A stretch of 64,000 bases of DNA, from contig NZ_JAKRGA010000002.1 of assembly GCF_022347785.1 (NCBI RefSeq), positions 1 to 64,000 on the forward strand, in the 5' to 3' direction. Positions within the stretch are counted from its first letter, which is position 1; every line of letters starts with the position of its first letter. This stretch comes from Psychrobium sp. MM17-31. Its GTDB lineage: Bacteria; Pseudomonadota; Gammaproteobacteria; Enterobacterales; Psychrobiaceae. Shown here piece by piece: positions 46,392 to 55,970 of this stretch. Both the position numbers and the translations under genes were made by a program. The notes under the pieces were generated by a model. The model saw nothing but the letters and a program-made list of their open reading frames with translations, did not search any database and was not told where the DNA came from.

Positions 46392-47350
46392 AAGTGTTCA
46401 AAGCCTTTAAATTGATGATTTAATGTCTGATTGTCGCGCTGGAAATTAACTCCTTCGCCGCTTTGCATCTGGCCAATACAAGCAAAAGGAGTATTGGTGT
46501 GCATCAAAGCGCTTTCAATACTGCCAAGTGCCGCAGGCGATACAGTAAAACACAGCTCGTAATCTTCACCGCCAGAAAGTGCTAAGCGCAGCGCTTCATC
46601 GCTAGAAACATTGTTTGTTAATAGTTCTGATAACGGCAAAGCATCAACATCAACCACAGCCATACAGCCTGATTGCTTAGCAATGTGTCCCAAATCAGAC
46701 GCTAGGCCATCAGAAATATCAATGGCAGAGCTGGCGATAGTGCGCAGTGCGTGTCCCGCTAACAAACGCGGTGTTGGATAATAGTGCTTCTTAACTGCGG
46801 CAGCGCTATCTGACTCAGACAATTGCACATTCCCCAACAAGGCCTGTAATCCCAGTGCTGAATCGCCAAGGTTACCCGTGACACAAATCCAATCGCCAAT
46901 GCGGGCATTACTGCGCAGCATTTGCTGATCTTTGTTGACCTGCCCCTGCACAGTAATGGTCACACTTAGCGGCCCTTTCGACATATCGCCGCCAATGAGT
47001 TCAATACCGTAATAATCAGCGGCTTTAAAAAAGCCATCGCTAAAATCACTGACCCAAGCTTCATCGATTTGTGGCAATGTTAGGGCAAGAGATACCCAAG
47101 CTGGATTAGCACCCATCGCCGCTAAATCACTCAAATTGGCAGCGAGGGCTTTAAAGCCTAATGCGTGAGCAGGAATATCTTCAAAAAAGTGCACACCGCT
47201 GACCAAGGTATCTGTGGATACCGCGAGTAATTGTTCAGGATTTGCTTGTACCAACGCGCAATCGTCGCCAATGCTTTTAATCACATCGCGACGCTTAGTT
47301 TGACGCTCGGTAAAATAGCGTTGAATTAATTCAAACTCACCACAGGCCAT
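46388..47350 (-). CDS. thiL: Thiamine-monophosphate kinase
   Basis: A 320-residue ThiL that phosphorylates thiamine monophosphate to the diphosphate cofactor. N-terminal GEFELIQRYF, then DDCALV and AVSTDTLVSGVHF with metal-binding Asp residues, AANLSDLAAMGANPAW, and the C-terminal SGGEDYEL loop. It is between nusB (9 bp) and pgpA (4-nt overlap), as in other gammaproteobacteria. Confidence 0.95.
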   Translation of the reverse strand: MACGEFELIQRYFTERQTKRRDVIKSIGDDCALVQANPEQLLAVSTDTLVSGVHFFEDIPAHALGFKALAANLSDLAAMGANPAWVSLALTLPQIDEAWVSDFSDGFFKAADYYGIELIGGDMSKGPLSVTITVQGQVNKDQQMLRSNARIGDWICVTGNLGDSALGLQALLGNVQLSESDSAAAVKKHYYPTPRLLAGHALRTIASSAIDISDGLASDLGHIAKQSGCMAVVDVDALPLSELLTNNVSSDEALRLALSGGEDYELCFTVSPAALGSIESALMHTNTPFACIGQMQSGEGVNFQRDNQTLNHQFKGFEHF

Positions 47351-47359
47351 GGCAAAAAC

Positions 47360-47776
47360 CTATTTGATATTGCGCAGGCGAGCTACAGTTTTATCTAACA
47401 CACCGTTAACGAATTTGTGGCTATCATCCGCAGCAAAGGCTTTCGCCAACTCGATTGCTTCGTTAATAATCACTTTGTAAGGCGTGTCATTTTGGAATTT
47501 CAATTCGTAGGTAGCAAGACGCAATACAGCGCGATCAATATGATCAACGTCTTCAGCGTTACGTGCTAAATAAGGACGGTATGCATCATCAATGTCGTCA
47601 GTTGAAGCAATAACGCCAGTTAGTAGCGCTCTAAAGTACTCAACATCAACCCCTTTGATATCTTGATTCGTTAAAAATTCTAACTCAATTTCACTAGCGC
47701 TATTGCCAGATAATTGCCAAGAATAAATCGCTTGCAGCGCAAGACGACGGGCTTTACGACGCTCTGATGGTTTCAT
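47360..47776 (-). CDS. nusB: Transcription antitermination factor NusB
   Basis: A 138-residue all-helical protein that binds rRNA boxA together with NusE (S10). [20 protein letters not shown] at the N-terminus and [30 protein letters not shown] near the C-terminus are the family signatures. Normal length. Between ribH and thiL, the standard order. Confidence 0.96.
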   Translation of the reverse strand: MKPSERRKARRLALQAIYSWQLSGNSASEIELEFLTNQDIKGVDVEYFRALLTGVIASTDDIDDAYRPYLARNAEDVDHIDRAVLRLATYELKFQNDTPYKVIINEAIELAKAFAADDSHKFVNGVLDKTVARLRNIK

Positions 47777-47849
47777 ATCTATTTAATTTCCTGTGGAGTA
47801 TTACGGTGATGCAACGGTGCGGCAGCACTTAGCTACCGCCAACCAATGA

Positions 47850-48320
47850 TTAAGCGTCTAGCGCTCGCATCACATTGATCATTTCTAATGCGCTCAGTGC
47901 AGCTTCGCCGCCTTTGTTGCCCATTTTAGTACCAGCACGCTCGATAGCTTGCTCGATAGAATCAGTAGTCAATACGCCAAAAGTTACTGGCACATTGTAC
48001 TGCATAGCTACTTGAGAAAGGCCTTTGTTACACTCACCGGCAACAAAATCAAAGTGTGGTGTACCACCGCGGATCACAGCACCTAAGGTAATAATGGCGT
48101 CAAACTCACCTTTTGAAGCAACTTTTTGAGTTGCTAGTGGTAATTCAACGGCACCTGGAACGCGAACAATAGTGATATCGTCATCGCTCATGCCACCAGT
48201 GCGTTTTAATACATCTAAAGCACCTTCAACTAACGAATCAACAATAAAGCTGTTGAAACGAGAAACTACGATTGCCACTTTTGCATTAGTGACGCTTAGG
48301 TTACCTTCAATAATGTTCAT
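47850..48320 (-). CDS. ribH: 6,7-Dimethyl-8-ribityllumazine synthase
   Basis: A 156-residue lumazine synthase, the penultimate riboflavin step. [33 protein letters not shown], and [18 protein letters not shown] with the catalytic His are present. The 73-bp gap to nusB contains no clear terminator, so they are probably co-transcribed. Confidence 0.96.
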   Translation of the reverse strand: MNIIEGNLSVTNAKVAIVVSRFNSFIVDSLVEGALDVLKRTGGMSDDDITIVRVPGAVELPLATQKVASKGEFDAIITLGAVIRGGTPHFDFVAGECNKGLSQVAMQYNVPVTFGVLTTDSIEQAIERAGTKMGNKGGEAALSALEMINVMRALDA

Positions 48321-48467
48321 CTTATTACCTTATTAAGAATAGGATTTGAGGGCCTCTCAAAAAAGAGGCGCAATGATAACACAAGCGCAATGCGCTACGC
48401 ATTATCAATCTTTTGCATGGGATCACTTAATCGCAATCCCATTAAATTAGTTATCTAAAACTGGTGA

Positions 48468-49577
48468 TTACTCGCAAATGTAATCTACAACTTCTAAGCC
48501 GAAGCCAGAAAGTGCGTGATAGCGTTTCACTGAGCTCAATAGATTCATCTTATGGACGCCTAAATCAGCCAAGATTTGTGAACCGACACCAACACGGCGC
48601 GATGTGCCCTGCCATTTTGCAGTCACTGGTTTTTCGCCTTTGTCTTCAAGATCAAATGCGCGTACTTGCGCGATTAACGAATCGTTTGATTCGTTATTGG
48701 CTAACAATACAAGTACACCGCCTTCATCACTAATGCGCTGCATGGCTTTATCAAGTGGCCAGCTGCGGTTTTGTGCGCGCTCGCTGCCAAGCAAATCATT
48801 AAACGTATTTTGTAAGTGAACGCGAACATTGGTTACGCCGTCACTATCTACATCACCTTTCACCATTGCATAATGCAATTCATCATCGATAGTGTCGCGG
48901 TAAGTGACTAAGTTAAACTCGCCGTATTTTGTTGGCAATTTACATTGCGCTTCGCGAACAATAGTGGTTTCGTTAGCATTGCGGTATTCGATTAAATCAG
49001 CAATGGTGCCGATTTTAATGTCATGCTCTTTGGCAAAGATTTCAAGATCTGGACGACGCGCCATAGTGCCGTCTTCTTTAAGAATTTCTACGATAACTGA
49101 CGCAGGTTCAAAACCTGACAAACGCGCTAAATCACAACCCGCTTCAGTGTGACCAGCACGCGTTAAAACGCCGCCATCTTGCGCCATCAATGGGAATATA
49201 TGTCCCGGCTGAACAATATCACTAGCTACAGCGTTTTGCGCGACAGCAGCTTGTACGGTGCGTGAACGATCGGCAGCAGAAATGCCAGTTGTTACGCCTT
49301 CAGCGGCTTCAATAGCGACAGTGAAGTTAGTCGCAAATTGTGCTTTATTGGCATCAACCATCAGTGGCAGATTCAAACGTTCACAACGTTCTTTGGTTAA
49401 GGTTAAGCAAATTAAGCCACGGCCATGAGTCGCCATAAAGTTAATTGCTTGCGGAGAAATCTTATCTGCTGCAATGATCAAGTCGCCTTCGTTTTCACGA
49501 TCTTCATCATCCATCAAGATAACCATCTTGCCCTGTTTGAAGTCTTCTAAAATTTCTTCAATTGTATTTAATGCCAT
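48468..49577 (-). CDS. ribB: RibB fused to a degenerate GTP cyclohydrolase II domain (RibBX type)
   Basis: A 369-residue two-domain protein. Residues 1 to about 203 are 3,4-dihydroxy-2-butanone 4-phosphate synthase ([38 protein letters not shown]). From about 205 on it aligns with GTP cyclohydrolase II, but the zinc-cysteine region (ECLTGDxxxSLRCDCG in RibA) is replaced by [16 protein letters not shown] with no Cys. The RibA half should be inactive, as in the RibBX proteins described in Shewanella and other Proteobacteria. A separate RibA must exist elsewhere. Confidence 0.92.
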   Translation of the reverse strand: MALNTIEEILEDFKQGKMVILMDDEDRENEGDLIIAADKISPQAINFMATHGRGLICLTLTKERCERLNLPLMVDANKAQFATNFTVAIEAAEGVTTGISAADRSRTVQAAVAQNAVASDIVQPGHIFPLMAQDGGVLTRAGHTEAGCDLARLSGFEPASVIVEILKEDGTMARRPDLEIFAKEHDIKIGTIADLIEYRNANETTIVREAQCKLPTKYGEFNLVTYRDTIDDELHYAMVKGDVDSDGVTNVRVHLQNTFNDLLGSERAQNRSWPLDKAMQRISDEGGVLVLLANNESNDSLIAQVRAFDLEDKGEKPVTAKWQGTSRRVGVGSQILADLGVHKMNLLSSVKRYHALSGFGLEVVDYICE

Positions 49578-49801
49578 GATCTAGCCTTAACCTTAGTAGC
49601 TACCGAAATGTCGGCGCAGATTATACATGTGTTCGAGTGGTGAACCAATGTATTTGATTGATTATAAATCGTCTTCAAAAGTATAAAAAACACAAAACTA
49701 AAAACAGTCTTTCGTCTTATACTGCTCTATATGTTTATTATAAGCATTCAGCGCGGCCCAACCCCGTCATTTAGCGTCTTAAATTAGAAATTGACCAATA
49801 C

Positions 49802-49852
49802 AAAAATCAGGGATGATTTTTGAGTATTTGCCGCAGGGATGCGGATCAAATA
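49802..49852 (+). repeat. Two adjacent hairpins with CAGGGATG loops
   Basis: Hairpin 1: AAAAATCA-GGGA-TGATTTTT (49802-49821), perfect 8-bp stem. Hairpin 2: TATTTG CCGCA-GGGA-TGCGG AT CAAATA (49825-49852), 11 bp with a 2-nt bulge. Both share the core CAGGGATG with GGGA exposed in the loop on the plus strand. The pair may belong to a dispersed repeat or may bind CsrA. Confidence 0.7.
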
Positions 49853-49916
49853 CGGTATTGAACAGGCAATTTATCATTTAAGAATCAACGCTAAATCACG
49901 GGTCGCCTTTCTTTTG

Positions 49917-49950
49917 GTTACTTTTCTTTGGCGAAGCAAAGAAAAGTAAC
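49917..49950. repeat. 14-bp stem palindromic repeat
   Basis: GTTACTTTTCTTTG (49917-49930) and CAAAGAAAAGTAAC (49937-49950) flank GCGAAG. Sequences of this kind, with TCGCCTTTCTTTTG next to them as here, look like dispersed REP-like elements of marine gammaproteobacteria. One copy in this window. Confidence 0.7.
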
Positions 49951-50071
49951 TGGTGTGCTAGAGATTATTTCAAATAAGCAATCTGAATCTAACAAGCACA
50001 CCAAATAATACCCAGGTATCGAAATTTTCGTTTAATTGAGTAACTCTAATTCTTAGTAATCTAAAAACGAT

Positions 50072-50728
50072 TTACTTTAAAAAACCACTACGGGCCAGTA
50101 AATCCATATCGATATTACTCGATTTTTCATCACTCGCTGACACCTGCATCAAGCGCTCTAAATAGCGGGCAATTTGATCGACTTCGACATTGACCTTAGT
50201 GCCAACTTCAAAATACTTAATCGTTGTTTCGTCACTCGTATGAGGCACTATTGTCAAGCGGAACTTATCGCCGTCTAAGCCATTAACTGTCAAACTAATA
50301 CCATCGATAGTAATCGAGCCTTTTAAGGCGATATAACGCATTAACTGATGCGGCGAACAGACCCAATAATCCATTGATGAACCATTGTTGCTAATTGACT
50401 CAATAGTGCCTATGCCATCGACATGGCCGCTCACCATGTGCCCACCTAAACGCGTCGTTGGTGTCACCGCTTTTTCAAGATTAATGACTTGTCCTAACTG
50501 ATAATTAGCGAACCCTGTTAACGATACAGTTTCCCCCGATACATCAGCCACAAAGCTATCACCGTTTAAAGCAACGACGGTTAAACATACACCGTTGCTA
50601 GCAATGCTATCACCGAGTTTGACATCGGATAAATCTAACTTACCCGTTTTAATTTCAACGCGATAACCGTCGCCTTGCGCACTCATTTGACTGAGGGTGC
50701 CAACGCTTTCGATAATTCCAGTAAACAT
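50072..50728 (-). CDS. ribE: Riboflavin synthase, alpha chain
   Basis: A 218-residue enzyme of two lumazine-binding repeats: MFTGIIESVG at the start and LGGHMVSGHVDGIGTI opening the second repeat near 95. It dismutates two lumazines to riboflavin. It lies 11 bp after ribD. Confidence 0.95.
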   Translation of the reverse strand: MFTGIIESVGTLSQMSAQGDGYRVEIKTGKLDLSDVKLGDSIASNGVCLTVVALNGDSFVADVSGETVSLTGFANYQLGQVINLEKAVTPTTRLGGHMVSGHVDGIGTIESISNNGSSMDYWVCSPHQLMRYIALKGSITIDGISLTVNGLDGDKFRLTIVPHTSDETTIKYFEVGTKVNVEVDQIARYLERLMQVSASDEKSSNIDMDLLARSGFLK

Positions 50729-50739
50729 AATTTGCCTGT

Positions 50740-51858
50740 TTAGTCTTCGAGGGTAGCGCGAATGCGGATATCACGCCCTAGCATGCGAATATCTGAAATA
50801 GATAACTCACGTAGCTTATTCATGTGGTCAATGGCGGGTAAATTCAAGAGGCCTTTGTTATTTGTGCCCATTAATTTTGGCGCTTGATAGATAATTAGCT
50901 CATCACATAAATTCGCTTCTACCAGCGCGCCAGCGAGTGTCGCACCAGCTTCAACCCAGACACTGTTAATTTCACGAGCGCCAAGATGTTCCATCACTTG
51001 CTGTAAATCGATTTTGCCTGCACCTTCGAGCACTAATTGCTCGACATGTTCTGGCCAATCACAATCGTCTTTAACGCGGCGAATGAGCAGAATTGGCGAC
51101 TCGATTGCCACCATTTTATGGTTAGGTGTCACGCGATTTTGACTATCGATAACGACGCGCAGCGGCTGTCGTAATTGCTGCGCTGATAATTCATTTTGCA
51201 GTGAACCTAGCTCATCGTAGCGCAAGTTTAGACTCGGGTCGTCCACCAACACCGTATTAGCACCGGTAAGAATAGCGCAGCTTTGGGCGCGAAACTTTTG
51301 CACGTCAACCCGCGCATCACTGCTGGTAATCCACTTGCTCGTACCATCGCTTAGCGCTGTGCCACCATCAAGAGTTGCGGCCATTTTGATTGTCACAAAG
51401 GGACGTTTTCTTTCCATGCGGCTCAAAAAACCAGGATTTAACGCGCGAGCTTGTTGCTCTAACACACCACTTGTGGTTTCAATGCCCGCCTCTTCCAGTA
51501 TTGAAATACCGCGTCCCGCTACTTTAGGATTTGGATCCACCATCGCAATCACAACGCGCTTAACACCAGCACTAACTAATGCCACGGCGCAAGGCGGCGT
51601 GCGCCCGTAGTGACTACAAGGCTCTAACGTGACGTAAGCGGTTGCGCCTTGGGCATTTTGTCCTGCTTGCGCTAACGCATTGACTTCGGCGTGCCCTTCT
51701 CCGGCTTTTTGGTGATAACCTTCGCCGACAATGACATCGTTTTTTACCAACACACAGCCGACATTAGGGTTGGGGGTCGTTGTAAAGCGACCTTTCTTGG
51801 CCAAATTGATAGCGCGTTGCATATAAGTAATATCGGCAACACTGGCAGATTGAGACAT
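50740..51858 (-). CDS. ribD: Bifunctional pyrimidine deaminase/reductase
   Basis: A 372-residue fusion: an N-terminal deaminase with zinc site His56-Ala-Glu58 and Cys81/Cys90 (PCSHYGRTPPC), and a C-terminal reductase (TIKMAATLDG, WVEAGATLAGALVEA). It performs the second and third steps of riboflavin synthesis. I start it at ATG 51858 (MSQSASVADITYMQRAI), matching the family; an in-frame extension upstream runs into nrdR and is not expected to be translated as such. Confidence 0.95.
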   Translation of the reverse strand: MSQSASVADITYMQRAINLAKKGRFTTTPNPNVGCVLVKNDVIVGEGYHQKAGEGHAEVNALAQAGQNAQGATAYVTLEPCSHYGRTPPCAVALVSAGVKRVVIAMVDPNPKVAGRGISILEEAGIETTSGVLEQQARALNPGFLSRMERKRPFVTIKMAATLDGGTALSDGTSKWITSSDARVDVQKFRAQSCAILTGANTVLVDDPSLNLRYDELGSLQNELSAQQLRQPLRVVIDSQNRVTPNHKMVAIESPILLIRRVKDDCDWPEHVEQLVLEGAGKIDLQQVMEHLGAREINSVWVEAGATLAGALVEANLCDELIIYQAPKLMGTNNKGLLNLPAIDHMNKLRELSISDIRMLGRDIRIRATLED

Positions 51859-51904
51859 GAAAAAATTTCCGAGTACTTTACTTCCGAGTATGTAAAAAGA
51901 AGGA

Positions 51905-52360
51905 TTAGTCTGATTTGCCGAGTTTAGCGATTTCCTTACCAAACTCCTCAACATCTTCAAACGCGCGATACACTGACGCGAATCGGATATAGGCAACTTT
52001 ATCCAAACGTTTCAACTCGTCCATCACAAGGTTGCCAACAAAAGTTGATTGTACTTCGCGCTCACCTGTAGCGCGTAATTTAGATTTGATCACGTGCAGT
52101 GAATTTTCTATCGCTTCAACACCCACTGGGCGACGTTCTAAAGCGCGTGCCATACCACTACGCAGTTTTTCATCATCAAATGGCTCTCGCGATCCCGTTG
52201 TTTTAATGATTTTAGGCATCACAAGTTCGGCTTGCTCAAAGGTGGTAAAGCGTTCCTGACAGCCTGTACACTGACGACGACGTCTTACTTGGTAGCCATC
52301 GGACACCAGTCGCGAGTCAATTACTTTGGTATCGCTAGTGCGGCAAAAGGGACAATGCAT
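51905..52360 (-). CDS. nrdR: Transcriptional repressor NrdR
   Basis: A 151-residue zinc-finger/ATP-cone repressor of ribonucleotide reductase genes. Zinc ligands are Cys3, Cys6, Cys31 and Cys34; the ATP-cone follows from about 46 ([23 protein letters not shown]). It leads the riboflavin cluster, 46 bp before ribD, as in most gammaproteobacteria. Confidence 0.96.
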   Translation of the reverse strand: MHCPFCRTSDTKVIDSRLVSDGYQVRRRRQCTGCQERFTTFEQAELVMPKIIKTTGSREPFDDEKLRSGMARALERRPVGVEAIENSLHVIKSKLRATGEREVQSTFVGNLVMDELKRLDKVAYIRFASVYRAFEDVEEFGKEIAKLGKSD

Positions 52361-52470
52361 ACTTTTTACTCATAAATATTAATCAGGCAAACTGACTTGT
52401 TATTAATATTAAAATCAACTTACCTGATCACACTCATAAATCAACGACTATTTTATGATTACCCAGATAC

Positions 52471-52494
52471 AAAAACGGCCGCAAAGAGCGGCCG
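52471..52494 (-). terminator. Intrinsic terminator after glyA
   Basis: On the minus strand, CGGCCGC-TCTTT-GCGGCCG is followed by TTTTT. It lies between glyA and nrdR and ends the glyA transcript. Confidence 0.92.
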
Positions 52495-52549
52495 ATTATA
52501 CCTAATCAACACGGCGCGTCTAACTCAACGCCGCGCAAGCGATCAAATA

Positions 52550-53800
52550 TTATGCGTAAACTGGTAAACGTTTACAGATTTCAAGTACTTTAGTGCGTAC
52601 TTCATCGATAACAGCTTCGTTATTGATGTCATCTAAGATGTCACAAATCCAGCCTGTTAAAGCTTTAGTATCAGCTACTTGGAAACCACGACGAGTAATC
52701 GAAGGCGTACCTAAACGAAGACCTGACGTAACAAATGGTGAACGTGGATCGTTTGGTACAGAGTTTTTATTTACAGTGATAAACGCACGGCCTAATGCAG
52801 CGTCTGCATCTTTACCTGTGTACTCTTTACCAATAAGATCTAGCAGTAATAAGTGGTTGTCAGTACCGTTAGATACTACTTTGTAACCGCGCTCTTGAAG
52901 AACTTCAACCATCGCATTGGCGTTATCTAATACTGCTTGTTGGTAAGCTTTAAATTCTGGTTGTAAGGCTTCTTTAAACGCTACCGCTTTTGCAGCGATG
53001 ATGTGCATTAATGGACCACCTTGGCCGCCAGGGAATACTGCTGAGTTTAACTTCTTCTCAACTTCTTCGTTTTCACGTGCAATGATTAAACCGCCGCGTG
53101 GACCCGCTAGCGTTTTGTGGGTTGTAGTCGTTACAACATCAGCAAATGGTACTGGATTTGGATATAGGCCAGCAGCTACAAGACCAGCTACGTGAGCCAT
53201 ATCAACGAATAAGTAAGCGCCAACTTTATCAGCGATCTCACGGAAACGCGCCCAATCAACAACACCAGAGAACGCTGAGAAACCAGCGATAATCATTTTG
53301 GGTTTGTGGGCTAATGCTTTTTCTTCAACCTCTGCGTAGTTGATATCACCGTTTTCGTCTAAGCCGTATTGCTCAGCGTGGTAAAGTTTACCAGAGAAGT
53401 TTACGTGAGAACCGTGAGTTAAGTGACCACCGTGCGCTAGGCTCATGCCTAATACAGTATCGCCGTGGTTTAATAATGCTAAGAATACCGCAGAGTTCGC
53501 TTGTGAACCTGAGTGCGGTTGAACGTTAGCGTAATGTGCACCAAATAGCTCTTTAGCACGCTCAATCGCTAATACTTCAGCTTTATCAACATACTCACAG
53601 CCGCCGTAGTAACGCTTACCTGGGTAACCTTCTGCATATTTGTTCGTTAATTGTGAGCCTTGAGCTTCTAAAACGCGCGGGCTACAGTAGTTTTCCGAAG
53701 CGATTAGTTCGATGTGCTCTTCTTGGCGAGTCGTTTCTTGGCTAATTGCTTCAAATAATTCTGGATCAAAATCCGCAATATTCATATCACGTTTAAGCAT
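52550..53800 (-). CDS. glyA: Serine hydroxymethyltransferase
   Basis: A 416-residue PLP enzyme that makes glycine and 5,10-methylene-THF from serine. N-terminal [19 protein letters not shown] Lys in [16 protein letters not shown] (about residue 229); [13 protein letters not shown]. Full length. It is a single-gene unit with its own terminator, divergent from the arsenite pump gene; 310 bp separate the starts. Confidence 0.97.
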   Translation of the reverse strand: MLKRDMNIADFDPELFEAISQETTRQEEHIELIASENYCSPRVLEAQGSQLTNKYAEGYPGKRYYGGCEYVDKAEVLAIERAKELFGAHYANVQPHSGSQANSAVFLALLNHGDTVLGMSLAHGGHLTHGSHVNFSGKLYHAEQYGLDENGDINYAEVEEKALAHKPKMIIAGFSAFSGVVDWARFREIADKVGAYLFVDMAHVAGLVAAGLYPNPVPFADVVTTTTHKTLAGPRGGLIIARENEEVEKKLNSAVFPGGQGGPLMHIIAAKAVAFKEALQPEFKAYQQAVLDNANAMVEVLQERGYKVVSNGTDNHLLLLDLIGKEYTGKDADAALGRAFITVNKNSVPNDPRSPFVTSGLRLGTPSITRRGFQVADTKALTGWICDILDDINNEAVIDEVRTKVLEICKRLPVYA

Positions 53801-54110
53801 CTAAGTACTCCAATGTAAAATCGGTTAATAAAAATTTGCCCGTATTCTACCTATCCCCGTCGCTAAATCCTAGTGAAAGTGTGACTTTTATCAAACAAAT
53901 TACACAGCTCAAACCAGCGGTCATCTCGATACTTAGTCATCAAAAAATATGGACATTTTTAGATAAGAATCAAAGCGATGAAAGTGTATTTTGAGAGTGG
54001 CTGTTACTTAGCTGACATCAACGCTCCTAAAAAAAGACCATCAAACCAATTGAACATACACAAATTCAAATATACAATATTTCACATGTTCAATTTCATC
54101 GAGTTTTAAC
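53801..54110. other. Divergent region between glyA and acr3
   Basis: 310 bp that must hold both promoters. The right end carries nested inverted repeats, listed separately. I see no riboswitch and no credible gene; no PurR- or MetR-type site was recognised near glyA. Confidence 0.5.
54048..54095. promoter_or_regulatory. Nested inverted repeats upstream of acr3 (possible ArsR-type operator)
   Basis: Outer arms AATTGAACAT (54048-54057) and ATGTTCAATT (54086-54095) are perfect 10-bp inverted repeats. Inside them AAATAT-ACA-ATATTT (54068-54082) is a second palindrome. The block ends 15 bp before the acr3 ATG, in place for a repressor. ArsR-family sites are AT-rich dyads of this sort, but no arsR is in the window, so the regulator is a guess. 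Confidence 0.5.
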
Positions 54111-55142
54111 ATGGGTATTTTCGAGCGCTATTTATCATTGTGGGTTAGTTTGGCCATCGGGCTAGGCGTTGCATTAGGGTTATTAATGCCATCGACATTT
54201 GGCTACATTGCCGAACTTGAGATTGCCAACGTAAACGTCTTAATTGCCCTACTCATATGGCTAATGATTTTTCCGATGATGCTGCAAATTGATTTCAGCG
54301 CAATTAAGGATGTTAAGAATCAACCACAGGGCTTGCTATTAACCTTAGTGATCAACTGGTTAGTCAAGCCGTTTTCAATGGCGCTATTGGGTTGGCTATT
54401 CTTCGAAGGTATTTTCGCTAGCTGGGTCGACCCACAGTCGGCGAAGGAATATATTGCAGGCATGATTTTACTCGGTGTCGCGCCTTGTACTGCAATGGTC
54501 TTTGTGTGGTCACATCTCACCAATGGCAATGCTAATTACACCTTGGTACAGGTTTCCTTAAATGACATCATTATGATTTTTGCATTCGCGCCTATAACCG
54601 CATTTTTACTGGGCATTAGCGACATCATCATTCCATGGCAAACCTTACTGGTATCTGTTGTGTTATACGTTATTTTGCCACTGGCTGCAGGTGTATTCAT
54701 TCGCGCACAACTCAATAAAAAACATCAAACCTCTGCAATCGATCAGCTGATCGCCAAACTAAAACCATGCTCAATCATCGGCCTATTGGCAACCATCATT
54801 TTGCTGTTTGGTTTTCAAGCCGACACCATTGTCAGTCAACCACTGACAATAGGTTTAATTGCAATCCCGTTAGTGATTCAAACGTATGGAATTTTCTTTG
54901 TCGCCTATTTCGCTGCCCGTTGGTTTAAATTACCCCACAATGTGGCTGGCCCAGCCAGTATGATAGGCACATCTAACTTTTTTGAACTCGCTGTCGCTGT
55001 CGCCATTTCGCTATTTGGTCTTCACTCGGGTGCAGCACTGGCTACTGTTGTCGGTGTACTGGTGGAAGTGCCAGTCATGCTCTCGTTAGTCGCCTTCGTC
55101 AATAAAACAACCCATTGGTTTAACACACCAGCTCAAGCTTAG
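54111..55142 (+). CDS. acr3: ACR3-family arsenite efflux permease
   Basis: A 343-residue, ten-helix permease of the bile/arsenite/riboflavin transporter superfamily. ACR3 hallmarks: the conserved Cys126 in [27 protein letters not shown] and Glu319 in VLVEVPVML, both essential in studied ACR3 pumps. It should expel As(III). The following gene starts 10 bp later with AGGAG before it. No ArsC reductase or ArsR is adjacent. Confidence 0.92.
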   Translation: MGIFERYLSLWVSLAIGLGVALGLLMPSTFGYIAELEIANVNVLIALLIWLMIFPMMLQIDFSAIKDVKNQPQGLLLTLVINWLVKPFSMALLGWLFFEGIFASWVDPQSAKEYIAGMILLGVAPCTAMVFVWSHLTNGNANYTLVQVSLNDIIMIFAFAPITAFLLGISDIIIPWQTLLVSVVLYVILPLAAGVFIRAQLNKKHQTSAIDQLIAKLKPCSIIGLLATIILLFGFQADTIVSQPLTIGLIAIPLVIQTYGIFFVAYFAARWFKLPHNVAGPASMIGTSNFFELAVAVAISLFGLHSGAALATVVGVLVEVPVMLSLVAFVNKTTHWFNTPAQA

Positions 55143-55152
55143 GAGAAGTAAT

Positions 55153-55656
55153 ATGCCAACCCATCCATTTGATACTTTGCAATTAGCCAATGGCGCTAAA
55201 TTGATTTTTACCCCTTGCCCAGGCACGAAAGACACTTCTTTAGAACAAGCCGTAGCAACGCTAAAAGAAGCAGATGTATCACATATTATTTCTGTGATGT
55301 TTAATGCAGAGTTAGAAAAACTCAATGCTGTAACGCTACCAGACACAGCCAAAGCACAAGAAATCAATTGGTTACAATGGCCAGTTTCCGATGAAGCAGG
55401 CCCAGAGACCGCTTTTGAAGATGCCTACAATGCATCGATTGCTCAGGTGCTAGAAGCCCTGGCCAACAAAGAAACCATTGCCGTGCATTGTAAAGGTGGC
55501 TCTGGACGCACAGGGTTGGCGATTGCCTTAATATTAAAAGCAATGGGAATGGCCAACGAAGAAATAATTAGCAAAGTACAAGCGCTGCGTCCAAAAGCCT
55601 TAAAACATCCAGTGCAGTTGGCCTATTTCGAATCATTTGTTCCTTACAGCCAGTAA
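55153..55656 (+). CDS. Dual-specificity/tyrosine phosphatase-like protein downstream of acr3
   Basis: A 167-residue single-domain protein with the CX5R loop HCKGGSGRTG (Cys113, Arg119), a likely general acid Asp80 in a WPVSDE loop, and the CDKN3-like N-terminal half. It has no signal peptide. It probably dephosphorylates a protein or small molecule. Its tight coupling to the arsenite pump also suggests a CX5R-based arsenate reductase. Neither is proven; the phosphatase fold itself is clear. Confidence 0.85.
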   Translation: MPTHPFDTLQLANGAKLIFTPCPGTKDTSLEQAVATLKEADVSHIISVMFNAELEKLNAVTLPDTAKAQEINWLQWPVSDEAGPETAFEDAYNASIAQVLEALANKETIAVHCKGGSGRTGLAIALILKAMGMANEEIISKVQALRPKALKHPVQLAYFESFVPYSQ

Positions 55657-55970
55657 TCATCATCTCCGCTTGTTATTGCAAGCGGAGCCTCATTCCCTTA
55701 TCGCCTAAAACCATTTTCTAAACACCATCAACAAAGCAATAATAAAGCACTAGCCAATTTAAATTAATTAGTCTTATTTGACAGGATAACGGCAAAATAT
55801 ACTGATATTTTCGTAAAATAACGGTAAGGTGACTATAATCATAATATAGTTAGTAAGTGCTTGATGATATTAATATTTACTTCGTAAATCATCCTTAATA
55901 CCATAGCATTTTGATGTCTTTCTTTGTAATGATTTTGTATTAATTATTTCGATGGTTTTTGGGGTGAGGC
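55657..55970. other. Intergenic region before the diguanylate cyclase gene
   Basis: 314 AT-rich bp. At its left end CTCCGCTTG (55664-55672) pairs with CAAGCGGAG (55679-55687), a 9-bp stem that may end the acr3 transcript, although no T-tract follows. The rest presumably holds the promoter of the next gene; no specific site recognised. Confidence 0.5.

Larger units (their letters stand above)
49578..50071. other. Repeat-rich intergenic region between ribE and ribB
   Basis: 494 bp with no credible gene, unusual inside an otherwise tight riboflavin locus. It contains two short GGGA-loop hairpins (49802-49852) and a 14-bp stem hairpin (49917-49950), listed separately. No FMN riboswitch motif was recognised on the minus strand. 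It must also carry the ribB promoter or transcription reading through from ribE. Confidence 0.6.

Noticed and set aside
49578..50071. FMN riboswitch before ribB
   Set aside because: None of the conserved RFN blocks (AGGGGCAGGGTGAAAT, ACCGGCGGT, GCCCGCGA) can be found on the minus strand here or upstream of ribD.
50740..51996. N-terminally extended RibD starting at 51996
   Set aside because: The extra 46 residues overlap nrdR, contain no known domain, and the family N-terminus fits the ATG at 51858.
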